Origin: Phenylobacterium deserti
Lineage (GTDB): Bacteria; Pseudomonadota; Alphaproteobacteria; Caulobacterales; Caulobacteraceae
Reading direction: 5' to 3'
NCBI GenBank assembly: GCA_943332615.1
Contig: CALQQB010000031.1
Span: 1 to 47,784, forward strand
DNA length: 47,784 nucleotides
Under the pieces are notes generated by a model. That model made no database searches and was not told where the DNA came from. It saw only the letters and a list, made by a program, of their open reading frames with translations. Shown here piece by piece: positions 1 through 7,670 of this stretch; position 1 is the stretch's first letter; each line of letters begins with the position of its first letter. The position numbers and the translations under genes were made by a program.

Positions 1-869
1 CCGTCGATCACCGTTTCGTCCTTCGGCGCCGGGCCAGGGGCGTCGTTGGCCGTGACCCCGGTGATCCGCTCGCCATACACGGTGACCGTCGACAGCCCGC
101 CGACCGCCATGGTCACAGGATCGAAGATGCGCACGTTGCGGATTCGCACGGGCCCGGCGAAGCGGTGCGCAAGCTTGGCCTGCGCCTCCTCCGCCCGGGA
201 CTGGGTGATTTCGCGGTTGGCCTTCTGCAGCACTGGCAGGAAGGCCTCGTAGCCCTCGCGGATCACGCCACCGGCGGCGAACAGTTCGCCCTGACCGTCG
301 ATCACCACGCGTTCCGGAGTCAGATCGATGCCGGTCAGCTCGTAGATGGTGACCGGGACGGCGGCCTTGCCCTCGCCGATCGTCAGCTTGCGGCCATCGA
401 CCAGCGTCAGCTTGCCCGACGGGAGCACCGGCAGGGTGTGGCCCGGCGCCTTCAGCAGCGCCTTCACATAGACGCCCAGCATCCACGGACTGACGTCATT
501 GCCGATGTAGAGCAGCGGCTTCGCGGCCGGGGCCTCGCCCTTGTCGGCCTGGCTCAGCCACTCGGCTCGCCCGGGCTTCCAGGTGAAATGTTCCTGGACC
601 GGATTGCCGAACAGGCTCTCGCCCTCGATGGTCCAGGTGACGGGGAAGCTGGCGGCATCGAGATCGATCTGCTCGCGGGCCTTGGGGCCGCGGCCATTGT
701 TGACCACCGCATAGTCTACCGCGATGTGGCGGCCCTGCACCTCGGCGGTCAGGTGGCCGACCTTTTCGCCGCCGGCCATGGCGACGAATTTCTGGGTCTG
801 CGCCAGTGCGGAGCCGGCCAGACATAGGGCCAGGGCGACCCCGGTGAACGCGGCGGCGCGGAACGACAT
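1..869 (-). CDS. Exported amidohydrolase (imidazolonepropionase-like), C-terminus beyond window
   Basis: The gene runs off the left edge; about 289 residues are visible. It starts with a clear signal peptide (MSFRAAAFTGVALALCLAGS, cleavage near ALA-QT), so the product is periplasmic or secreted. After an N-terminal region of about 220 residues that I do not recognise, the sequence FAGPVRIRNVRIFDPVT...VTVYGERITGV is typical of the start of an amidohydrolase composite domain, with the metal-binding barrel lying outside the window. Secreted members of this superfamily often act on peptides such as X-Pro dipeptides; the substrate here is unknown. The start is supported by a strong GGGGAGGGG ribosome site. 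It is divergent from the S10 peptidase pair and has its own copy of the shared promoter about 25 bp upstream. Fold assignment is moderately sure, substrate unknown. Confidence 0.75.
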   Translation of the reverse strand, partial: MSFRAAAFTGVALALCLAGSALAQTQKFVAMAGGEKVGHLTAEVQGRHIAVDYAVVNNGRGPKAREQIDLDAASFPVTWTIEGESLFGNPVQEHFTWKPGRAEWLSQADKGEAPAAKPLLYIGNDVSPWMLGVYVKALLKAPGHTLPVLPSGKLTLVDGRKLTIGEGKAAVPVTIYELTGIDLTPERVVIDGQGELFAAGGVIREGYEAFLPVLQKANREITQSRAEEAQAKLAHRFAGPVRIRNVRIFDPVTMAVGGLSTVTVYGERITGVTANDAPGPAPKDETVID

Positions 870-894
870 TGGACACCCCTCCCCAGTCGGGATC

Positions 895-930
895 ATCGTA
901 ACTGGCAGGTACGGATTTTCTATTCGAAGT
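895..930 (-). promoter_or_regulatory. Shared-motif promoter A (for the amidohydrolase)
   Basis: On the minus strand, TTCGAATAGAAAATCCG (928-912) is followed by 11 bp and then TACGAT (900-895) as a -10 candidate. A transcript would start near 888, leaving a leader of about 19 nt before the ATG at 869. It is the most diverged of the six copies in its 5' half but keeps AAATCCG and the spacing. Confidence 0.6.
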
Positions 931-1020
931 GCCTGACAGGAGCCGGGCCTGCGACACGTTCAATGCACCGCTCGGAACCACCCGACATAGGCTATGCCGC
1001 CCGGATTGGCGCGGCCCTGC

Positions 1021-1057
1021 AGAACGAAAAGATAATCCGGCTCGAGGCGGCTAACGT
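1021..1057 (+). promoter_or_regulatory. Shared-motif promoter B (for S10 peptidases 1 and 2)
   Basis: AGAACGAAAAGATAATCCG (1021-1039), 12 bp, then TAACGT (1052-1057). The predicted start of transcription near 1064 favours translation from the ATG at 1085 rather than the ATG at 1070. Confidence 0.65.
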
Positions 1058-1084
1058 CGCCGAAGGTTAATGAAGGGGGATGTC

Positions 1085-2560
1085 ATGGCGTCGATCACCA
1101 AGAGGGATCTTCTGGCCGTGGGCGGACTCGCCCTGGCTGCCACGCCGGCGCTGGCACAGACCACACCGGGCGGTCCGTTCGTCACCCGGCATACCGGCAT
1201 CTTCAACGGGCGGACCGTCGACTATGTGGCCACCGTCGGCGAGACCATCCTCACCGGCGCGGACGGACGCCCCACCGCGCGGTTCGTGTCCACATCCTAT
1301 GTAAGCGCGACCGCCGACAAGGCGACGCGGCCTGTGCTGTTCGCCTTCAACGGCGGCCCCAGCAGTTCATCGGCGACCCTGCACATGGTGGCGCTGGGCC
1401 CCAAGCGGATCGCCGTGGCGCAGGACCCCAAGGCGCCGGCGCCGGCGCCATCCATGGCCGACAATCCGCTGACCGTGCTGGACGTGGCCGACATCGTCTT
1501 CATCGATCCGGCCGAGACCGGGTACTCGCGGATCCTGCCGGCCGGAAAGCGGGAGTCCTTCTGCTCTGTGGAAGGCGACGCCCAGTCGGTGTCGGACTTC
1601 ATCGTGGCCTGGATACGCGCCAACGGTCGCGAGGCGTCGCCCAAGTATGTGCTGGGCGAGAGCTATGGCACGCAGCGCGCCGCGTTCATGGCCGGGCAAC
1701 TGGCCAAGGCGATGCCGCTGGACGGTGTGTTCCTATTCGGCCAGGCGGTGAACATGATCGAGACCAGCCAGCGGGCGAAGAACGTGCTGGCCTATGCGAC
1801 CAACCTGCCGGCGCTGGCCGCCATCGCCGCCTATCACGGCAAGGCGACCGTCAAGGCGCGGTCGACGGACGCCCTGATCGACGAGACCTACGCCTGGGGC
1901 ATGGGCGAGTACCTGCAGGCGCTCCTGCAGGGCAACGATCTGCCGCTCGCGAGGCGCAAGGTGATCGCGGCGAAGCTGCAGGCCTATACGGGGATCGGCG
2001 CCGACTACTATCTGGCCAACGACCTGATCATCACCAAGGTCGCTTTCGCCCGCGAGTTCCTGAAGGCGACGGGCGAACTCGTCGGAACCTATGACGCCCG
2101 CTACGTCGGGCCGGCTCCCCGACCGGGCGAGCGCGGCCAGGACCCGTTCACCAAGGTGCAGGCGGCGATCCAGCCGGCGATGCTGGAACACTATGCGACG
2201 TCCCTAGGCGTCAGCTGGCCGGCGGCCGACTATCGCAGTCAGGCGCCGGACTCCAACACCTGGACCTGGTCCGGCACCCTGGGCCCCGGCGGCCCGTTCC
2301 TGGACTATGACTACCAGGCCCGCATCTCGCCCGCCTTCGCCGCGAACCCGAAGTTCCGGCTGATGATCGGCACCGGGATCTACGACCTGACAACCACCGT
2401 CGGGCCCGCCCGCTACATGGTGACCAAGAGCGACTGGCCCCGAGAGCGGGTCTTCCAGCGGCAGTATGTCGGCGGACACATGGCGTACACTCACGTCCCC
2501 AGCCACAAGGCCTTCACCGACGACATCCGGTCCTGGGTGCAGGGCGGGAAGCCCGCTTGA
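1085..2560 (+). CDS. S10 family serine carboxypeptidase 1, exported
   Basis: About 491 residues. Bacterial S10 (carboxypeptidase C/cathepsin A type) enzymes remove C-terminal residues from peptides. The N-terminal MASITKRDLLAVGG...ATPALAQ is an export signal with a Tat-like KR pair. Visible landmarks are FAFNGGPSSSS near residue 90-100 (oxyanion region), the nucleophile in GESYG (Ser about 193), Asp about 434 in GIYDL and His about 465 in GGHMAY. The ATG at 1085 is chosen because AAGGGGG at 1073-1079 is a good ribosome site; an in-frame ATG at 1070 lacks one and would leave almost no leader. It is translationally coupled to the next S10 gene (TGATG). Family is very likely, specificity unknown. 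Confidence 0.9.
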   Translation: MASITKRDLLAVGGLALAATPALAQTTPGGPFVTRHTGIFNGRTVDYVATVGETILTGADGRPTARFVSTSYVSATADKATRPVLFAFNGGPSSSSATLHMVALGPKRIAVAQDPKAPAPAPSMADNPLTVLDVADIVFIDPAETGYSRILPAGKRESFCSVEGDAQSVSDFIVAWIRANGREASPKYVLGESYGTQRAAFMAGQLAKAMPLDGVFLFGQAVNMIETSQRAKNVLAYATNLPALAAIAAYHGKATVKARSTDALIDETYAWGMGEYLQALLQGNDLPLARRKVIAAKLQAYTGIGADYYLANDLIITKVAFAREFLKATGELVGTYDARYVGPAPRPGERGQDPFTKVQAAIQPAMLEHYATSLGVSWPAADYRSQAPDSNTWTWSGTLGPGGPFLDYDYQARISPAFAANPKFRLMIGTGIYDLTTTVGPARYMVTKSDWPRERVFQRQYVGGHMAYTHVPSHKAFTDDIRSWVQGGKPA

Positions 2561-4011
2561 TGCGCCGCGCGATTCTGGCCGCCACCGTCTGGACCGCCCT
2601 GGCCGCGACGCCTGCCGCCGCCACCGAGGCAGCCGCCGTCACCCAGCACCAGATCACCATCGCCGGGCAGCCGCTGAAGTACACGGCCGAGGCGGGCCGC
2701 GTGCCCATCCGCGACGCCGAGACCGGCGAGCCCCACGGCTTCATGTTCTACACGGCCTATCGCGTCGCCTCGAAGGAGCCGCGGCCGCTGACCTTCGTCT
2801 GGAACGGGGGCCCGGGCGCAGCCTCCATCCTGCTGCACTTCGAGGCTGCCGGTCCGCGGCGTATTGAGGCCGGCCGGCTGATCGACAACGACGACACTTG
2901 GCTGACCGACACCGACCTGGTTTTTGTTGATCCGATCGGGACGGGGTTCAGCCGGCCGGCGAAGGCCGAGTACGACGACGAGTTCTACGGCACCGTCGGC
3001 GACGTCGCCTCGGTCACCGAGTTCGTACGGGCCTGGCGTCGGCTGCATGGCGAGGCCGATTCGCCGGTGTTCCTGGCCGGCGAGAGCTGGGGCGCCGGCC
3101 GCGCGGCCAGTGTCGGCCACGCCCTGCTGAAGCGCGGCGTGCCGGTGGCAGGCACGGTGCTGATCTCCGGAGGCTCGGGCCTGTCGGCCGAATTCACCAC
3201 CCAGGGGGACCTGGGCGCGCTGCGCATGGCGAACCTTGCCGCAACGGCGCTGTTCCACGGCAAGCTGGACCCGACGCTCGGCGACCAGCCGGACCCGGCC
3301 CGCGCCGCCGCCGAGGTCTGGGTGCGCGAGACCTACATTCCGGCGCTCCGTAGGCTCTCCAGCCTTAATGACGCCGAGCGCGAAGCCGTTGCGGCGGGGC
3401 TGGCCCGGATCACCGGCCTGCCCTCCAGCCAGATCAACCGCAAGTCACTGGCCGTCACCCCCCGCCAGTTCCGCACCACCCTGTTGCCGGGCAAGACCCT
3501 GGACACCTTTGACATGCGCCTGACGGCCCCGGTCGCCGAGCGTACAGCGCCGGTGCTGCTGCGCTATTTCGCCGAGGATCTCGGCTATCGCACAGACCTG
3601 TCCTACATCGGCCTGGAGGACATCGATCAGGGCTACCTGCCCAACGGCAAGGCCCCTAAGTCTGTCAATGCGCGCTGGAACTACGCCACCGGTCCGGTGA
3701 CCCCTGACGAGATCAAGGCCTCGATCGCAGAGGCCCAGCGCACCGGCGCCGGTCCCCCGCAACTCGGTCCGCCGCTGCCAGGGACAGCCGAGGCCTTGAC
3801 GCTGAACCCAAAGCTGAAGGTGCTGGTTGCCACAGGTCTGTACGACTCCCTCGGCAACTGCGCCGCCGACGCCGAGCGCGCCCGTGGCCTCGCCCCGGCG
3901 CTGAAGGCCGCGATGAGCTTCCGCTGCTATGTGGGCGGCCACATGATGTACCGCGACCCGGCCTCGCGCACCGCGCTCACCCGCGACGTCCGGGCGCTGG
4001 TCGCTCAGTAG
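2560..4011 (+). CDS. S10 family serine carboxypeptidase 2, exported
   Basis: 483 residues, a diverged paralogue of the preceding gene and overlapping its stop by one base (TGATG), so it is co-transcribed. The signal peptide is MRRAILAATVWTALAATPAAA. Motifs: FVWNGGPGAAS, nucleophile in GESWG (Ser about 176), Asp about 429 in GLYDS and His about 461 in GGHMMY, so the triad is intact. Compared with copy 1 it has Trp in place of Tyr after the nucleophile. Its end overlaps the convergent M61 gene by 7 bp. Probably a periplasmic exopeptidase with a different residue preference from its neighbour; that last point is inference. Confidence 0.9.
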   Translation: MRRAILAATVWTALAATPAAATEAAAVTQHQITIAGQPLKYTAEAGRVPIRDAETGEPHGFMFYTAYRVASKEPRPLTFVWNGGPGAASILLHFEAAGPRRIEAGRLIDNDDTWLTDTDLVFVDPIGTGFSRPAKAEYDDEFYGTVGDVASVTEFVRAWRRLHGEADSPVFLAGESWGAGRAASVGHALLKRGVPVAGTVLISGGSGLSAEFTTQGDLGALRMANLAATALFHGKLDPTLGDQPDPARAAAEVWVRETYIPALRRLSSLNDAEREAVAAGLARITGLPSSQINRKSLAVTPRQFRTTLLPGKTLDTFDMRLTAPVAERTAPVLLRYFAEDLGYRTDLSYIGLEDIDQGYLPNGKAPKSVNARWNYATGPVTPDEIKASIAEAQRTGAGPPQLGPPLPGTAEALTLNPKLKVLVATGLYDSLGNCAADAERARGLAPALKAAMSFRCYVGGHMMYRDPASRTALTRDVRALVAQ

Positions 4012-5699
4012 ACGCAGGCGCTGTCGAGCGTGCCTCGAACCCGCGCCCACTGCCAGGCCTCGACGGTCTCGCCGCGTGGCAGATAGGTGATCGGGAACGT
4101 CCGGCCCTCACGGGTGACCTTGAGAGTCAGAAGGCGCTTCGGGTCGCCCTGCACGCTATCCATGGCCACCGAATAGGTGACCACGTCGCCATCGCGCAGG
4201 CCGGCGCGCGCGGCTTCGGAGTCCGACTTGATACCGCGGATCGTCTTGACGTCGCCCACCAGCGACTTCGGCTCGAAGCCAAGATCGAAGCGCCGGAAGC
4301 GCGCCGTCGTTCGGGTGAAGCAGGGGCCGAAATCTCCCGGCTCCGGCAGCATCAGCCTGCCGGCCAGCATGTCCTCCGTGATCTGGCGGCCGGGCGCGCC
4401 CAGTTCCCTGGACACCAGTTCGTCCCAGGCCGCGGAGGTGGCCGCTTCGCCGACGACCCGGCGGCGCACCATCTCGCGGATCAGGTCGTCCAGAGAACGC
4501 CGCCCCGCCGAGGCCTTGCGGATGCGGCCATCGAGCACGGCGAAGTACATCGCGCCGCGGTCGTACGGCAGGGTGCGAATTCGGGTGTCCTCCCAGAACC
4601 GCGCGGCGATCTCTCGATCGGGCGTGTCGTTGAGGGCGTTGGTGAAGTAGCGCCGCGCCGTGTCGTTGATGTCTTCCAGATAGTCCTCGGGCGTAATCAT
4701 TCCGGCGCGCAGGGGCAGCAGGGCCTGATAGTGGACGGCGTTCCCCTCAGAGTACCACTGGCCGACGCCGGTGGCGGTCCAGGTGTGGATCATCTCGTGC
4801 GCCAGGGTGCCCTTCAGCGCCTCGGGATCCTTCGCCGTCTCGCCCCAGGTCAGCAGGAACGAGTTGGTCAGGGCCGCGCCGCCGCCGGCGTTGATCGGAT
4901 TGTAGCGCAGGATAACCCGGTAAGGCGGCTCGGAGGTGTCCTGGAAAAAACGGCTCATCCAGCCGTGCAGTCCGTCAGCCCAGGTCATCAGCGGACGCGG
5001 GTCGAAGGGCGGATCGCCCAGCCAGGCGGCGGAGAACCCAGCAGCCTTCACCGGTTCGGGAACCCGCCGCATCGGTCCGGCCATGAACAGGGTCGAGGAC
5101 AGCCGTCCGACCGGTCCCGCCGGCATCTGGACGTCGCCCTCGCCATAGCTGGACATCGCGGTGGCGCCGGGTCCCAGAGCGCTGAGGTCCCAACGCACCG
5201 CGACGCGATACGGCGTCGATGTTTCGGGGAGTAGAAGGAACGTATTGCCCACGCCCGAAATGCCGCCGCCCTCCGTGCGCAAGCTGTAAGGCGGCCCCGA
5301 GCCCCGGCTGGGCGGCGTGTTGTCCACGGGCGCGCGGTAACGGACGGTGACCTCGCCCTTAAGTGCGCGCCCGGCGATCCAGTGGCGCGCATAGGCGATG
5401 GCGACCGGGTCGTCGCGGATGCTTAGCGGAACCGGACCCAGCGCATCGGTGACCGTCAGATCTGTCAGCGTGTTTGCGATTGTGTCGGTGTTGGCGATCA
5501 CGACCGGAAGCGTGAGCAGCGGAGCGCCTGCCGCAGCCTCAAATGCCGGTATCGAAAGCGTGACGCCGAGCGAGCCCGTGCCGCGCTCGGTATCGACCGG
5601 TCCCGGGGTCAACTTGACGTCCAGCCGAGGTTGGGCCTGCGCAGCGGTTGCCGCCAGCACCAGAGTCGCCGCGGCCAGCCTGGCGAGCAAAGAATTCAT
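4005..5699 (-). CDS. M61 family aminopeptidase with PDZ domain, exported
   Basis: 564 residues. The signal peptide is MNSLLARLAAATLVLAATAA. The zinc motif HEMIH lies at about residues 301-305 (in GTLAHEMIHTW), followed by WYSEGNAVHY, which supplies the third-ligand Glu expected of M61 (glycyl aminopeptidase) enzymes. A C-terminal PDZ domain is visible around SEAARAGLRDGDVV. M61 enzymes release N-terminal small residues, especially Gly and Ala, so this complements the carboxypeptidases next door. It is the last gene of a minus-strand run, overlapping the upstream cyclodeaminase-family gene by ATGA. Family assignment is firm; substrate preference is by analogy. Confidence 0.88.
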   Translation of the reverse strand: MNSLLARLAAATLVLAATAAQAQPRLDVKLTPGPVDTERGTGSLGVTLSIPAFEAAAGAPLLTLPVVIANTDTIANTLTDLTVTDALGPVPLSIRDDPVAIAYARHWIAGRALKGEVTVRYRAPVDNTPPSRGSGPPYSLRTEGGGISGVGNTFLLLPETSTPYRVAVRWDLSALGPGATAMSSYGEGDVQMPAGPVGRLSSTLFMAGPMRRVPEPVKAAGFSAAWLGDPPFDPRPLMTWADGLHGWMSRFFQDTSEPPYRVILRYNPINAGGGAALTNSFLLTWGETAKDPEALKGTLAHEMIHTWTATGVGQWYSEGNAVHYQALLPLRAGMITPEDYLEDINDTARRYFTNALNDTPDREIAARFWEDTRIRTLPYDRGAMYFAVLDGRIRKASAGRRSLDDLIREMVRRRVVGEAATSAAWDELVSRELGAPGRQITEDMLAGRLMLPEPGDFGPCFTRTTARFRRFDLGFEPKSLVGDVKTIRGIKSDSEAARAGLRDGDVVTYSVAMDSVQGDPKRLLTLKVTREGRTFPITYLPRGETVEAWQWARVRGTLDSACVY

Positions 5700-6640
5700 G
5701 CCGCACCCTCATAGAGCGCGCCGGCGGCGGCAAGGTCCTGAACCACATGCCCCAGCGACTTGTAGACTGTGATCTGTTCGTCCGACTGGCGCCCCTGGAG
5801 CGTGCCGTCCAGGACCTGCCCGATTTCTCCGACGACGTGGCTGTCATCCACACGCCCCGCTGCCTTCGCGCGCAGGAACTCCGCGCCCTGCGCAAGAACG
5901 CCTTCGCGACTGTCAGCTATGAAACGGGAGCCGGCTACGAGTTCGATATCGGCCTCCGCAGGACCGGCGAAGCTGGATCCGACAAGGTTCACGTGGGTTC
6001 CCGGCGCCAGCCATCGGCCGAACAGGATGGGCTCGCTCGCACTCGTAACCGTACACACGATATCTGCGCCTTCGACTGCCATCTCGGCGCTGTCGCTGGC
6101 GACGACTTCTATCCCGGTTTCGCGCGCCATAGCTGAAGCAAAGACAGCGGCGCGGTCGGGATTTCGACCCCAGATCGCAACCCCCCTGAGCCTGCGAACC
6201 TGCGAGATTGCCCGCAGATGGGTCGCGGCCTGTTCGCCGTAGCCAAGGATCGCCATCCGATCGGCCCCGGGTCGCGCCAGGACATCGGTCGCCACAGCAC
6301 TGGCGGCTGCGGTCCGGATGGCCGTGATCTCGCCTGCATGCGCCAGACACAGGGGCGCGCCGCTCTGGCCGTCAAAGAGGACCACTACGCCCTGGTGCGA
6401 CTGGATCCCCTTGGCGAAGTTGTCCGGAAACACGCTGATCAGCTTGGCGCCGAACAGGCCTCGCTCACCGAGAGCGCCCGGCATGATCCCGAACATTCGC
6501 CCGTCGGCGAGCGGGATGATGGAGCGAAGAAGTTGGCGCGTCTCGCCCCGGGAAAAAGCGATCATCGCCTGTCGGACCAGCGGGATGCAGACCTCATATG
6601 TCAGGCGTGACCTGACCTCCTCGCGATCAATGACTTTCAC
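5696..6640 (-). CDS. Ornithine cyclodeaminase/mu-crystallin family protein 1
   Basis: 314 residues, no signal peptide, hence cytoplasmic. The Rossmann motif is GYGEQAATHLRAI with IWGRNPDRA following, and the N-terminal substrate region contains RLTYEVCIPLVRQAM. The family covers ornithine and lysine cyclodeaminases, NADP-dependent imino-acid (pyrroline-2-carboxylate) reductases and alanine dehydrogenases, so the exact reaction cannot be read from sequence. It overlaps its close paralogue upstream (ATGA) and the M61 peptidase downstream (ATGA), so all three are coupled. A role in using amino acids released by the peptidases is inferred from this linkage. Confidence 0.85.
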   Translation of the reverse strand: MKVIDREEVRSRLTYEVCIPLVRQAMIAFSRGETRQLLRSIIPLADGRMFGIMPGALGERGLFGAKLISVFPDNFAKGIQSHQGVVVLFDGQSGAPLCLAHAGEITAIRTAAASAVATDVLARPGADRMAILGYGEQAATHLRAISQVRRLRGVAIWGRNPDRAAVFASAMARETGIEVVASDSAEMAVEGADIVCTVTSASEPILFGRWLAPGTHVNLVGSSFAGPAEADIELVAGSRFIADSREGVLAQGAEFLRAKAAGRVDDSHVVGEIGQVLDGTLQGRQSDEQITVYKSLGHVVQDLAAAGALYEGAA

Positions 6641-7578
6641 CGGTCCGCACCTCTATCCAGCCAGGCGACCGCAGCCAAATCCTGCGCGGCGTGACCGAGC
6701 GACTTGTAGACCGTGATCTGGTCCGGAGTGGTTCGCCCAGGCGACTTGCCTGCCAGAACCTCGCCGATCTCGGCGGCGATATGACTGTCATCGACCGCGC
6801 CGACCGCCTTGGCGCGAAGGAACTCGCCCCCGTGAGCAAGCACGTGCTCCCGATGGTCCACGATGAAGCGCGAGCGTGCGACCAGGTCGGTATCGATTTC
6901 GGCCTGCCCCGGCCCGCTGGAGCCCACCACATTGACGTGCGCGCCGGCGTAGACCCACGCGCCTTCAAGCACGGGATCCGTGGCGGCGGTGACCGTGCAG
7001 ATGATGTCGGCGCCGGCGCAGATGGTGGGGACATCGCCGGCGGCGGCCCCGATCCGGGTGGCGAACGCGGCGGTCCGGGCAGGATCGCGCCCCCAGACCC
7101 GAACCTCCTTGATGTCCCGCACCAAGCTGATGGCGCGGATATGCGCCTCCGCCTGCCGGCCGATGCCAAGCACGGCCAGCACGCCGGCATCCTTGCGGGC
7201 GAGCGCATCGGTGGCGACGGCGCTTGCGGCGGCGGTGCGGATGGCGGTCACCTCTCCGGCGTCGGCGAAGCAGACCGGCGCACCGGTTTCGCCGTCGAAG
7301 AGCACCACGACACCCTCATGCGCCTTCCGGCCATAACCATCATGGAAGACGCTGACCAGCTTGGCGCCGAAGGCCTCCCGCTCGCCAAGCGCGGCGGGCA
7401 TGATCGCGAAGGTGCGCCCCTCGCCCAGGCCGATGAAGCTGCGCAGCAGCTGGCGCACGCGGCCGCCAGACAGCGCGATCATCGCATCGCGGACGACCGG
7501 GATTGCGGCTTCGTAGGTCAGGGCCTCGCGCACCGCCGACGCGTCGAAGACGGCCAGGCCCGCGGCGCGCTCAACCAT
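6637..7578 (-). CDS. Ornithine cyclodeaminase/mu-crystallin family protein 2
   Basis: 313 residues and a clear paralogue of the next gene: both share VRDAMIALS/VRQAMIAFS, RQLLRS, the EGVVVLFDGETGAP-like block and a dinucleotide motif, here GIGRQAEAHIRAI. It is cytoplasmic. The start is supported by GGGAGAG just upstream. A 92-bp gap separates it from the TonB receptor gene, so it may be read from the receptor promoter; I see no good copy of the shared motif in that gap. Retention of two differing tandem copies suggests two substrates or a hetero-oligomer, which is inference. Confidence 0.85.
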   Translation of the reverse strand: MVERAAGLAVFDASAVREALTYEAAIPVVRDAMIALSGGRVRQLLRSFIGLGEGRTFAIMPAALGEREAFGAKLVSVFHDGYGRKAHEGVVVLFDGETGAPVCFADAGEVTAIRTAAASAVATDALARKDAGVLAVLGIGRQAEAHIRAISLVRDIKEVRVWGRDPARTAAFATRIGAAAGDVPTICAGADIICTVTAATDPVLEGAWVYAGAHVNVVGSSGPGQAEIDTDLVARSRFIVDHREHVLAHGGEFLRAKAVGAVDDSHIAAEIGEVLAGKSPGRTTPDQITVYKSLGHAAQDLAAVAWLDRGADR

Positions 7579-7643
7579 GGTCTCTCCCGGCGAGGTTGGA
7601 AGCCGCGGCGACGGAGTGGGGCCCGCCGCCGCGACGTGCGCGC

Positions 7644-7659
7644 CCCGGATTTCCCCGGG
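7644..7659 (-). terminator. Weak hairpin after the TonB receptor gene
   Basis: CCCGG-6-CCGGG just downstream of the receptor stop. There is no T-run, so it is more likely an attenuating or 3'-end hairpin than a full terminator; read-through into the cyclodeaminase genes remains possible. Confidence 0.3.
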
Positions 7660-7670
7660 CCGTGCTTGCT

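Noticed and set aside
1070..1084. ATG at 1070 as start of S10 peptidase 1
   Set aside because: No ribosome site before it, whereas AAGGGGG precedes the ATG at 1085, which also begins the export signal.
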